Below, piece after piece: positions 1 through 5,894 of a stretch of 5,894 nt of DNA. The notes under the pieces were generated by a model. That model was not told the origin of the DNA. It searched no databases and saw only the letters and a program-made list of their open reading frames with translations. The stretch is from Paracoccaceae bacterium. GTDB lineage: Bacteria; Pseudomonadota; Alphaproteobacteria; Rhodobacterales; Rhodobacteraceae. The stretch is from positions 1 to 5,894 of the forward strand of contig SLQN01000419.1 of the NCBI GenBank assembly GCA_007131465.1. The letters run 5' to 3'. Positions within the stretch are counted from its first letter, which is position 1. Every line of letters starts with the position of its first letter. The position numbers were made by a program, and so were the translations under genes.

Positions 1-462
1 CCCCTGCTCCGATGGCAACCTTCGACGATGCCGGCAAGGCTGTCGTCGGCCTCCGGCTTCAAGGCGTTGATGATCGCCATCCGCCAGCGCCAGATGCTGT
101 GACGCGACGCCCCCGGCACCTTGGCCCCGCGGCGGCAGGACATCGGCTGCGGTGCCTCTTGGGGACGAAGTGTTGCGGCCAGTTTGCTGCATGCGCCATT
201 TCACCATATCATGCAGCGCTTCCAGGTCACGGGACTGCGGGGCAGAGCGGCGTCGGAAACCACAAGTGCCTGTGACATAATGGCGGAAGCGCTGCACCGT
301 CGCGCCGGTGAGGAACTGCAGGCGGTCAATGGCGCAGCGCCAAATGGCCTGAAGCCGCAGAGGTGCCAGTCGCAACGCGACCGCCACAATGTCAGGATGA
401 TCGACGTGTCCGGCCCACAGCGGTCGGACGAGCCCTTGCTTGGGGTTCACCAAAGCGGCCAC
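1..462 (-). pseudogene. IS1595-like transposase remnant, frameshifted and truncated
   Basis: The minus strand reads as one decayed transposase in two frames. From a GTG at 462-460 (in-frame stop at 471-469 just upstream) about 112 codons are open and include IWRCAIDRLQFLTG, RHYVTGTCGFR and MVKWRMQQTGRNTS. Near 123-133, in a G/C run, this frame becomes nonsense (RGQGAGG). The next frame continues sensibly as RGAKVPGASRHSIWRWRM and then SLAGIVE at about 21-41. The SRHSIWRWRM and GIVE motifs resemble IS1595-family (ISXO2-like) DDE transposases, where GIVE is normally followed by ADE. Here it is followed by GCHRSR, so likeness ends near position 20, just before the first expected catalytic acid. 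The family is named from memory of motifs and is less certain than the frameshift. No intact transposase is encoded in the window; the rest of the element lies outside it, if it exists. Confidence 0.62.
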
Positions 463-542
463 TGAAGCCTAGCGTAGTTGACACCAGCGGTCTGCTTGGT
501 TGCTGACGGTCGTTTTGCACACCAGTAAAAATTGGTCCTATA
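463..542. other. Spacer between IS remnant and regulator gene
   Basis: These 80 bases lie between the presumed transposase start and the stop codon of the LysR gene. There is no coding sense. The minus-strand stretch GGTGTCAACTACGC (about 473-486) lies about 10 bases upstream of the transposase GTG and could belong to the terminal inverted repeat of the element. The other end is outside the window, so neither the repeat nor a target duplication can be confirmed. A weak stem (521-536, ACCAGT/ATTGGT with an AAAA loop) is too short to call a terminator. Confidence 0.35.
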
Positions 543-1535
543 TCAGCGCCCCGAGCCACAGTGATCGTCCGCGCCAAGCCCGTATGTGCGCGCATCAATC
601 GGAAGGGACCGGATTGCATCTTTCATCGCCTCAAGAAACGCTGTTTCTGCGCGATTGAGCGTTGCTTTTGGGTTCCATGCCAGATGCACGTCAATCGCAG
701 GGGGGCTGGCATAGGGCGGCAGTCGCCACAGCAAACCGTCTGCAACATCGCGCGCCACCACATGCAGCGGCAAGGGCCCAATGCCAAGCCCGGCAATCAC
801 CATCCGGCGCACTTCTTCCAAATGGCTGGACGTGCCGATAATCTGTTCGTTCAGTTCGCATTGCGCGCGCAGCAAGGTCACCGACCGTAGGGCATCATGC
901 AAGCTGTCCGTCTCGAAGCTGACCGCCGAATGTCCTGCCAGATCACTCTGGCGCAGCCCTTCGCGCCTGAACAGCGGATGGGGCGGGCCACAAAACAATC
1001 CAAAGAATTCGCGATAAAGCCGCAGATATTCGATTTTCGGGTCACGCCTGTGCACAAGGCAGATCGCAAATGACGCAGTGCGCGCGGACACACTGGCCAG
1101 CGCAGTACTGGAGCCGCGCACTGAAATAGACAGGGTGGCGCGCGGGTGGCGGGTATGAAACGCGGCCAGAACCTGATCAAATAATGGGCAAACGACATGG
1201 CTGGCCACGGCGATCCGCACATGGCCTGTCACCTCGTCGGTCATGTCGCGCATCAATGTGGACAGCCGGTGCACGACCCCGTGAATTTCCACGGCTTCAC
1301 GATATAAAAGCGTTCCTGCGCGGGTCAGTTCATAGCGCCCGGGCGCACGGTCAATCAGGCGCTTTCCGAGACGATCCTCCAGCTTTTTCAATGCTGTAGA
1401 AACTGAAGGCTGGGTCAGGTTCAACTGCTGTGCGGCATCAGTGATCGAGCGCGCTTGCGCCATTACTACAAAGCTGCGCAACAGATTCCAATCCAGATCG
1501 CGGGTCAGGCGATCGGCGTCATGTTGGTCTGCCAT
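543..1535 (-). CDS. LysR-family transcriptional regulator
   Basis: A complete 330-residue LysR-type regulator, at the long end of the usual 290-330. Residues about 14-75 form the winged helix-turn-helix: LDWNLLRSFVVMAQARSIT leads into the recognition segment AAQQLNLTQPSVSTALKKLE, followed by LGKRLIDR and the wing ELTRAGTLLY. A linker helix (about 78-98) leads to the periplasmic-binding-like effector domain (about 103-310), with GHVRIAV at its start and AGLGIGPLPLHVV at about 248-260. The ATG at 1535 gives the normal short N-terminal lead; only a weak TAGG-like ribosome site precedes it. It is divergent from the transporter operon, so it most likely activates that operon in response to the transported compound or a catabolite and represses itself; that role is inferred. 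The last ~20 residues (ARTYGLGADDHCGSGR) look unconserved. The effector cannot be deduced from the sequence. Confidence 0.93.
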   Translation of the reverse strand: MADQHDADRLTRDLDWNLLRSFVVMAQARSITDAAQQLNLTQPSVSTALKKLEDRLGKRLIDRAPGRYELTRAGTLLYREAVEIHGVVHRLSTLMRDMTDEVTGHVRIAVASHVVCPLFDQVLAAFHTRHPRATLSISVRGSSTALASVSARTASFAICLVHRRDPKIEYLRLYREFFGLFCGPPHPLFRREGLRQSDLAGHSAVSFETDSLHDALRSVTLLRAQCELNEQIIGTSSHLEEVRRMVIAGLGIGPLPLHVVARDVADGLLWRLPPYASPPAIDVHLAWNPKATLNRAETAFLEAMKDAIRSLPIDARTYGLGADDHCGSGR

Positions 1536-1641
1536 TGATGAAACCTATATCCATTATTCCGATTATCAATTTGCTTTATGCGCCGATGATTTGCAATCAG
1601 GAAACGACGGGGATTTTTAGCCCTTCTAAAGAAAGAACGTC
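1536..1641. promoter_or_regulatory. Divergent control region of regulator and transporter operon
   Basis: A 106-base intergenic region between the divergent starts of the LysR gene and the first permease gene, clearly richer in A/T than its surroundings (about 1541-1600). It should hold both promoters and the LysR binding sites. ATTTGC occurs twice on the plus strand, at 1569-1574 and 1589-1594, 20 bases (about two helical turns) apart; the second copy lies in the dyad operator. I find no convincing -35/-10 pair. TTGCAA (1591-1596) is 17 bases from TTTTTA (1614-1619), but the latter is a poor -10. Before the permease ATG there is only a purine-rich AAAGAAAG (1628-1635) as ribosome site. Confidence 0.7.
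1587..1599. promoter_or_regulatory. Candidate LysR-type operator (T-N11-A dyad)
   Basis: TGATT TGC AATCA is a perfect 5-bp inverted repeat around three bases and exactly fits the T-N11-A consensus of LysR-family binding sites. It lies between the divergent genes, 52 bases from the regulator's start codon and 43 from that of the permease, as expected for the main recognition site. The assignment is by pattern and place; no binding data are implied. Confidence 0.55.
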
Positions 1642-2508
1642 ATGTCGGTCGAAGCACGCGAAAAGCGCCAACCCTGGATATTGCTTACGCCCGCTTTAGG
1701 CGCTGTGGCGCTTTTGTTGCTGGTGCCGCTTGCGTTCATCGTGGTTTATTCTTTCTGGCTGCGCTCGGCGGTTGGGCCGGACACAGCGGGGTTTCATCTG
1801 GACAACTGGCAGCGCGCGCTGACCGACCCCTTCTACCGCTATATCCTGCTGAACACGCTGAAGATCGCGGCAATCACCACGTTTTTCTGCGCGCTTCTGG
1901 GCTATCCGGCGGCCTATTTCATCACCCGCTCCAGCGGGAACAAGCTGCTGTTGTTGCTGCTGCTGATGCTGCCCTTCTGGATCAGCTACATCATCCGCAC
2001 GATGAGCTGGATCAACATTCTGGGGTCGTCCGGCGCGCTGAACACGCTGTTGATGACGATGGGGATCACCGCATCCCCGATCCAGATGCTCTATAATGAG
2101 GCGACAGTCATTCTGGGCTTGGTGCATTTCCTGCTGCCCTTCATGGTGTTGAATATCTATGTCAGCCTTGACGGCATCGACACCAACCTGGAAGACGCCG
2201 CGACATCTTTGGGGGCCACACGCTGGCAGAGTTTCAAGCAGGTCACCCTGCCCTTGTCACTGCCAGGACTCGCGGCAGGGGGATTGCTGTGTTTCGTGCT
2301 GGGTGCGGGCACCTACATCACGCCGCTGATCCTTGGCGGGCCACGCGATGCGATGTTCGCCAATCTGGTGTTTGAGGCGATCATCACGCAGCTGAACTGG
2401 CCGATGGGGTCTGCACTGTCGCTGCTGCTTCTGATCGTGCTTGGCGCGCTGGTGGCAGTCTACAACCGTTATCTGGGCATGTCACAATTGACGAAAGGTC
2501 TAAGCTGA
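1642..2508 (+). CDS. ABC transporter permease, PotB-like
   Basis: A 288-residue inner-membrane permease of the binding-protein-dependent transport family (BPD_transp_1 type), the usual length for PotB-like subunits. About six membrane segments are visible, near residues 12-38, 72-94, 102-124, 152-175, 206-230 and 256-276. The EAA loop that docks on the ATPase is at about 184-208: EDAATSLGATRWQSF followed by VTLPLSLPG, with the conserved G at 191. The motif NTLKIAAITT before the second helix and PFWISYIIRTMSW after the third are typical of PotB-type permeases. It should pair with the next gene's product to form the channel. It is the first gene of the operon, and its TGA overlaps the next ATG by one base. 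The third helix opens with a run of seven leucines (102-108). Polyamine-type family membership is clear; the substrate is not. Confidence 0.95.
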   Translation: MSVEAREKRQPWILLTPALGAVALLLLVPLAFIVVYSFWLRSAVGPDTAGFHLDNWQRALTDPFYRYILLNTLKIAAITTFFCALLGYPAAYFITRSSGNKLLLLLLLMLPFWISYIIRTMSWINILGSSGALNTLLMTMGITASPIQMLYNEATVILGLVHFLLPFMVLNIYVSLDGIDTNLEDAATSLGATRWQSFKQVTLPLSLPGLAAGGLLCFVLGAGTYITPLILGGPRDAMFANLVFEAIITQLNWPMGSALSLLLLIVLGALVAVYNRYLGMSQLTKGLS

Positions 2509-3311
2509 TGCGCGCGCGCAGAAATCTGGGCTGGGCGGCGATCAGCGCTTACACGATCCTTGTCTATCTGTTCATGTTTCTGCCCGTGGCTGTTGTGGTG
2601 CTGCTGTCGTTCAATGAAAATCAGTTCGGCAGTTTCCCCATGACTGGCGTCTCCCTGCGCTGGTTTGAAGCGCTTTGGCACAATGATGCAGTGATGCGCG
2701 CCTTTCGCACCTCGCTGATCCTTGGTTTGTTGACCGCAATTATCTCGACCACGCTGGGCGTGCTGGCAAGCCTTGCGCTGGTGCGCTATTCCGTGCCGGG
2801 CAAGAACCTGATCACCACCATCCTGATCGCGCCGATTCTGGTTCCGGAAGTGGTGCTGGCGGTGGCGCTCTTGCTGTTTCTGAACTGGCTGGGCATCGGC
2901 AAGAGCTTTGCGCTGCTTCTGGCGGGGCATGTCATCTTCACGCTGCCCTTTGTCATTCTTGTGGTGCAGGCGCGGCTTGTCAGTATCCGTCGTGATGTGG
3001 AAGAGGCGGCGCTCAGTCTTGGGGCCTCGCCGGTGCAGACCTTCTTCTCGGTCACGTTGCCGCTCTTGATGCCCGCTGTGGCCGCGGGTGCGCTGTTTGC
3101 CTTCACGATTTCCTTCGACGACATCACCGGGACGCTGTTCTGGAAACCGGGGGGCGTGGAAACCGTGCCGACGCAGATCTTCTCGATGCTGCGCAACTCG
3201 ATCAGTCCCGAAATCAATGCTCTGGGTACCGTGATGATTGTCATCACGGTCGGCCTGCCCCTTCTTGCGGCAGGTATTGCCCGCAGATTAGCCATAAAAC
3301 GCGGCATGTAA
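2508..3311 (+). CDS. ABC transporter permease, PotC-like
   Basis: A 267-residue second permease of the same importer, matching PotC-type length. Hydrophobic segments lie near residues 12-34, 68-92, 103-126, 134-155, 188-206 and 239-259. The EAA loop is at about 165-189 (EEAALSLGASPVQTFF then VTLPLLMP). The segments LSFNEN after the first helix and FTISFDDITGTLFW near 198-212 are characteristic of PotC-like proteins, which often carry an 'S-F-D-D' element there. Start ATG overlaps the previous stop (TGATG), preceded by AAAGG at 2494-2498, so translation is probably coupled. It should form a heterodimer with the upstream permease in the cytoplasmic membrane. No defects seen. Confidence 0.95.
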   Translation: MRARRNLGWAAISAYTILVYLFMFLPVAVVVLLSFNENQFGSFPMTGVSLRWFEALWHNDAVMRAFRTSLILGLLTAIISTTLGVLASLALVRYSVPGKNLITTILIAPILVPEVVLAVALLLFLNWLGIGKSFALLLAGHVIFTLPFVILVVQARLVSIRRDVEEAALSLGASPVQTFFSVTLPLLMPAVAAGALFAFTISFDDITGTLFWKPGGVETVPTQIFSMLRNSISPEINALGTVMIVITVGLPLLAAGIARRLAIKRGM

Positions 3312-3336
3312 GAACCGCGCCAACCCCAACCCCGAC

Positions 3337-3342
3337 AAGGAG
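3337..3342 (+). promoter_or_regulatory. Strong ribosome binding site of the binding-protein gene
   Basis: AAGGAG sits six bases before the ATG at 3349. It is a better Shine-Dalgarno match than those of the two permease genes, which agrees with the need for excess binding protein. Confidence 0.75.
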
Positions 3343-3348
3343 ATTAGA

Positions 3349-4491
3349 ATGGATAATACAAAACGTTATGAACGCCTGCTGGAGCGCTACCGCAATGGCG
3401 ATCTCGATCGACGCAGTTTTCTGGGCCTGATCGGCGCGGCGGGTGTCGCTTACGGCGTGCAGACGCCCTTTGCGAAAATGGCCTTCGCGCAGGATGTCAC
3501 GCAGGTACGGTTCGATGGTTGGGGCGGGGTAGTATCCGAAGCGTTCCGCCGCCACGCTTTTGATCCCTACACGGCTGCGACCGGAATCAATGTGGTCGAT
3601 GGCACATTTGCAGGCGGCGACGAATATCTGGCGCAGGTCCGGTCTTCGCGCGAGGGCGAATATAACATCGCGCATTTGTCAGGCGTGTTCGACTATGCCC
3701 GCTATGTGAATTTCGGGCTGGATGTCGAGCTGAACCTCGACAACATCCCGAATATGGACCTGGTGATGGATGCATTGACCAATGCCTTCCGCAGCATCAC
3801 CCCTGATCATCTGTCCGCTGTTCCCTATAATTATGGTACAACCGGGCTCGCGTATAACCGTGCGCATATCTCGGATGAGGAAATCCGCGAGAAAGGCGCA
3901 TCAATCCTTCTTGATTCTGCCTATCAGGGCAAGATCGGCGGCTGGAGCGACTGGCGTACGCGGCTGTGGTATGCGGCCCTTCAAACCGGCCAGCACCCGA
4001 ATGATATTCAGGACATGGACGCTGCATGGGATGCGATCCGCACGCACCGTGATCTGGCGCTGAAATACTGGGGTTCAGGGGCGGAACTGATGAGTCTTCT
4101 GGCTGAAGAGGAGATCTATGTCACCGAAGGCTGGTCAGGCCGGATCGCGGCGCTTCAGGAACAGGGTCACGATATCGGGTATTATGACGCGCCTAACAGC
4201 TTTGGCTGGCAGGAGTGTCTTTTCGTGCTGCGCGGCTCTCCGGTTGAAGCTTGTGAGGAACTTCTGAATTTCATGCTGGCGCCCGAAACCTCGATCGCGG
4301 TCGCCGAAGGTCAGAATTACCCGCCCGCGCTGGATGGGACCAAGGTCGATCTGGGGACCAAGATCCCGACCCTGCCCGCCTTCGATCCGACAGGCACGCT
4401 TGAATCCCTGACGTTCGCCGATCCAGTCTACTGGAACGGGAACGAAGCGGAATGGTCGGAAACTTTCGCTCGCGTGCAGCGCGGTTTCTGA
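3349..4491 (+). CDS. PotD-like ABC transporter substrate-binding protein, Tat-exported
   Basis: A 380-residue periplasmic binding protein for the importer. The N-terminus has a twin-arginine signal: LDRRSFLG at 19-26, then a hydrophobic stretch to about 36, and a likely signal peptidase site after AFA (residue 47). The mature part begins QDVTQVRFDGWGG, the usual opening of PotD/SBP_bac_8-type proteins. The hinge-region motif PYNYGTTGLAYN (159-170) is a hallmark of the polyamine-type group. W262 (in EGWSG) and W287 (in FGWQE) fit the pocket tryptophans of E. coli PotD. By my hand alignment D168 and E171 of PotD fall on W202 and R205 here (SDWRTRLW), and D257 on E289, so the ligand may differ from spermidine. 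It follows the permeases after 37 bases and is followed by a strong hairpin. Confidence 0.93.
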   Translation: MDNTKRYERLLERYRNGDLDRRSFLGLIGAAGVAYGVQTPFAKMAFAQDVTQVRFDGWGGVVSEAFRRHAFDPYTAATGINVVDGTFAGGDEYLAQVRSSREGEYNIAHLSGVFDYARYVNFGLDVELNLDNIPNMDLVMDALTNAFRSITPDHLSAVPYNYGTTGLAYNRAHISDEEIREKGASILLDSAYQGKIGGWSDWRTRLWYAALQTGQHPNDIQDMDAAWDAIRTHRDLALKYWGSGAELMSLLAEEEIYVTEGWSGRIAALQEQGHDIGYYDAPNSFGWQECLFVLRGSPVEACEELLNFMLAPETSIAVAEGQNYPPALDGTKVDLGTKIPTLPAFDPTGTLESLTFADPVYWNGNEAEWSETFARVQRGF

Positions 4492-4497
4492 AATCTG

Positions 4498-4525
4498 ACC
4501 CCGCGCCGGATCACGGGCGCGGGGT
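4498..4525 (+). terminator. Intra-operon stem-loop after the binding-protein gene
   Basis: ACCCCGCGCC (4498-4507) and GGCGCGGGGT (4516-4525) are perfect inverse complements, giving a 10-bp, very GC-rich stem with an 8-base loop (GGATCACG). It begins six bases after the stop codon of the binding-protein gene. Only TTT follows, then CCC, so it resembles a leaky terminator or a 3'-end mRNA stabiliser rather than a full Rho-independent terminator. The ATPase gene starts only 22 bases later and has no obvious promoter of its own, so read-through is presumed. Confidence 0.75.
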
Positions 4526-4533
4526 TTCCCGAC

Positions 4534-4540
4534 AAGAGGT
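4534..4540 (+). promoter_or_regulatory. Ribosome binding site that fixes the ATPase GTG start
   Basis: AAGAGGT lies seven bases before the GTG at 4548. It supports that start over the upstream in-frame ATG at 4452, which would lie inside the binding-protein gene and make the protein translate the hairpin. Confidence 0.7.
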
Positions 4541-4547
4541 CGCGATC

Positions 4548-5630
4548 GTGAGTTCGGTTCAACTAAACAACATCGTCAAACGTTTCGGCACGGTTCTGGC
4601 GGTCGAGAAGACCTCGCTGACCATTCCCGATGGTGCCTTCGTCACGCTGCTGGGGCCATCGGGCTGCGGCAAGACGACGACTTTGCGGATGATTGCGGGA
4701 CTGCTTGATCCAAGCGAGGGCGAGATCGTCATCAATGGCAAGCGCGTCAATGACGTGCCCATTCACAAGCGCAATCTGGGGCTGGTGTTCCAGAATTACG
4801 CGCTGTTTCCGCATAAGACTGTCGCCGAAAATGTGGCTTTTGGTCTGCGCTATCGCAATGTCGCCAAGCCCGAGATTGCGCGCCGCGTGCAGGAGGCACT
4901 TGAACTGGTGCAATTGCCCCAACTGAGCAACCGATACCCAAAGGCCCTGTCAGGTGGGCAGCAGCAGCGCATTGCCCTAGCGCGTGCCATCGTGATCGAG
5001 CCGGACGTGCTGCTGCTTGATGAACCGCTTTCCGCGCTGGACGCCAATCTGCGCGAGGATATGCGGGTTGAATTGAAGAACATCCAAGCGCGCATCGGGG
5101 TGACGACGGTGTTCGTAACCCATGACCAATCCGAGGCGCTGGCGATGTCCGATCAGATCGTGGTCATGTCGGATGGCCGGGTCGAACAGGTGGGCGCACC
5201 TGAAGACGTGTATAACACCCCCGCCAGCGAATTTGTCGCCCGCTTTCTGGGGGCGTCCAATATACTGGACGCGCGGTGTCTGTCGCGCGGGGCAGAAGGG
5301 GCCGTTCTGGAAGTGCCTCTCTTTGGCGAAATCACGGTTCCCGGCGCCAAAGCCCCGCATCTGGCCGGCGAAGGCGCCGCCAAGCTGGTGATCCGCGCCG
5401 AAAAACTGTTATTGCGCGAGAAGCCGCCTGAAAGCGGGGCGTTTTCGGCCCCTGCGACAGTCGAAACTGTGGATTATCAGGGCCAGTCGGTGCGCTATTT
5501 CGTGCGCGCGGGCGACCTGCAATTGCAGGCTATCAACATGATCGATGAACGCCCCTTTCCAGTTGGTGCTCAGGTGCATATGACACTCAGGCCGCAGGAT
5601 TGCGCGGCCCTGCCCGGACGCCGACCATGA
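4548..5630 (+). CDS. ABC transporter ATP-binding protein, PotA-like
   Basis: The ATPase that drives the importer at the inner face of the membrane. From the GTG start it has 360 residues, the normal PotA/MalK-type length. All nucleotide-site motifs are intact: Walker A GPSGCGKTT (36-44), Q-loop Q82 in VFQNYALFPH, signature LSGGQQQR (134-141), Walker B VLLLDEP with catalytic E159, D-loop SALD (162-165) and switch H192 in FVTHD. After the ATPase domain (to about 240) comes a TOBE-type regulatory domain (about 255-355), including LVIRAEKLLL and a final MTLRPQDC, as in PotA-like proteins. The reading frame is open upstream to an ATG at 4452, but that would overlap the previous gene by 40 bases and add a basic, unconserved tail; the GTG with its ribosome site is preferred. 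Its stop overlaps the start of the aminotransferase gene. Confidence 0.95.
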   Translation: MSSVQLNNIVKRFGTVLAVEKTSLTIPDGAFVTLLGPSGCGKTTTLRMIAGLLDPSEGEIVINGKRVNDVPIHKRNLGLVFQNYALFPHKTVAENVAFGLRYRNVAKPEIARRVQEALELVQLPQLSNRYPKALSGGQQQRIALARAIVIEPDVLLLDEPLSALDANLREDMRVELKNIQARIGVTTVFVTHDQSEALAMSDQIVVMSDGRVEQVGAPEDVYNTPASEFVARFLGASNILDARCLSRGAEGAVLEVPLFGEITVPGAKAPHLAGEGAAKLVIRAEKLLLREKPPESGAFSAPATVETVDYQGQSVRYFVRAGDLQLQAINMIDERPFPVGAQVHMTLRPQDCAALPGRRP

Positions 5631-5894
5631 GCCATCTTTTCTATCAGACCAGCCTGCGCCGCCCTCTGCTGGATCAGGCGCGCGGGGTGTATATGTGGGA
5701 TGTGGACGGCAAGCGCTATCTGGACGGATCAAGTGGCGCGATGGTGTGCAATATCGGTCATTCCAACCCGAATGTGCTGGACGCCATGCGCCGCCAGATG
5801 GAGAAATCGACCTTCGGTTACCGGCTGCATTTTGAAACCGAAGCCTCTGAAGCGCTGGCCGCCAAGACCGCCGCGCTTTGCCCCAGGGGTATGA
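5627..5894 (+). CDS. Class III PLP-dependent aminotransferase, N-terminal part
   Basis: An open frame starts with the ATG at 5627, overlapping the ATPase stop (ATGA), and runs past the window end; 89 codons are visible. The segment GVYMWDVDGKRYLDGSSG (about 20-37), then NIGHSNPNVLDAMRRQM and TEASEALAAKTAALCP, is the typical N-terminal part of class III (omega-amino acid/diamine) aminotransferases, which run to about 430-460 residues. The PLP lysine and substrate-defining regions lie outside the window, so the substrate cannot be named. The enzymes of this fold move an amino group from an omega-amino acid, diamine or similar donor to an oxo acid, usually pyruvate or 2-oxoglutarate. Tight coupling to the importer suggests it acts in the cytoplasm on the imported compound or on a product of it. 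There is no strong ribosome site; translation probably depends on the upstream gene. Confidence 0.9.
   Translation, partial: MSHLFYQTSLRRPLLDQARGVYMWDVDGKRYLDGSSGAMVCNIGHSNPNVLDAMRRQMEKSTFGYRLHFETEASEALAAKTAALCPRGM

Noticed and set aside
12..465. Two overlapping plus-strand open frames at the left edge
   Set aside because: They have no recognisable motifs, and the minus strand gives the coherent transposase-like protein, so they are shadows of the remnant.
521..536. Short inverted repeat ACCAGT-AAAA-ATTGGT as terminator of the LysR gene
   Set aside because: In the LysR transcript direction the stem has a mismatch and only six pairs, and no clear U run follows.
1945..1971. CTG/TTG repeat in the first permease gene as possible slippage tract
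   Set aside because: The run is mixed CTG, TTG and ATG codons in a membrane helix, too short and irregular to suggest phase variation.
1696..2127. Long open frame on the minus strand, rich in Gln
   Set aside because: It is the antisense shadow of the permease gene; the Gln runs are complements of CTG/TTG leucine codons.
2469..2930. Minus-strand open frame of 153 codons
   Set aside because: Antisense shadow of the second permease; low-complexity Gln/Arg/His composition and no recognisable domain.
3321..3333. CAACCCCAACCCC direct repeat before the binding-protein gene
   Set aside because: Two short copies only, in a normal leader; likely chance.
4452..4547. N-terminal extension of the ATPase from an ATG at 4452
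   Set aside because: It would overlap the binding-protein gene by 40 bases, cover the hairpin and add a basic, unconserved 32-residue tail. The GTG at 4548 has a good ribosome site and gives a normal family length.

Overview
The window looks like alphaproteobacterial chromosomal DNA, most likely from a Rhodobacterales/Rhodobacteraceae-type organism. It is GC-rich, with codons rich in third-position G/C, compact overlapping operon genes, and a regulator–ABC transporter–aminotransferase arrangement familiar from that group. The lineage is inferred from style and gene neighbourhood, not from a marker gene.

Left edge (1-462, minus strand): a decayed transposase of an insertion sequence, probably IS1595-like. 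It reads in two successive frames joined by a frameshift near 123-133. It loses family resemblance near position 20, just where the catalytic acidic motif is expected. A short spacer (463-542), possibly holding the IS end, follows.

Centre left (543-1535, minus strand): an intact LysR-type regulator, divergent from the operon on its right. The 106 bp between them (1536-1641) is AT-rich for this window. It holds a dyad TGATT-N3-AATCA that fits the LysR-family T-N11-A box.

Right (1642-5894, plus strand): a five-gene operon. It encodes two PotB/PotC-like permeases, a twin-arginine-exported PotD-like binding protein, a PotA-like ATPase, and the start of a class III PLP-dependent aminotransferase that runs off the window. 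A perfect 10-bp stem-loop lies between the binding-protein and ATPase genes and probably sets unequal expression. The ATPase and aminotransferase genes overlap by ATGA.

Together these suggest uptake of a small amino compound (polyamine, omega-amino acid or similar) and its deamination in the cytoplasm, with the LysR protein sensing the substrate or a product. The binding protein appears to lack two of the acidic residues that hold spermidine in E. coli PotD, so 'spermidine/putrescine transporter' should not be taken as settled. I see no wholly new system here. The most interesting points are the unknown substrate, the intra-operon hairpin and the operator.
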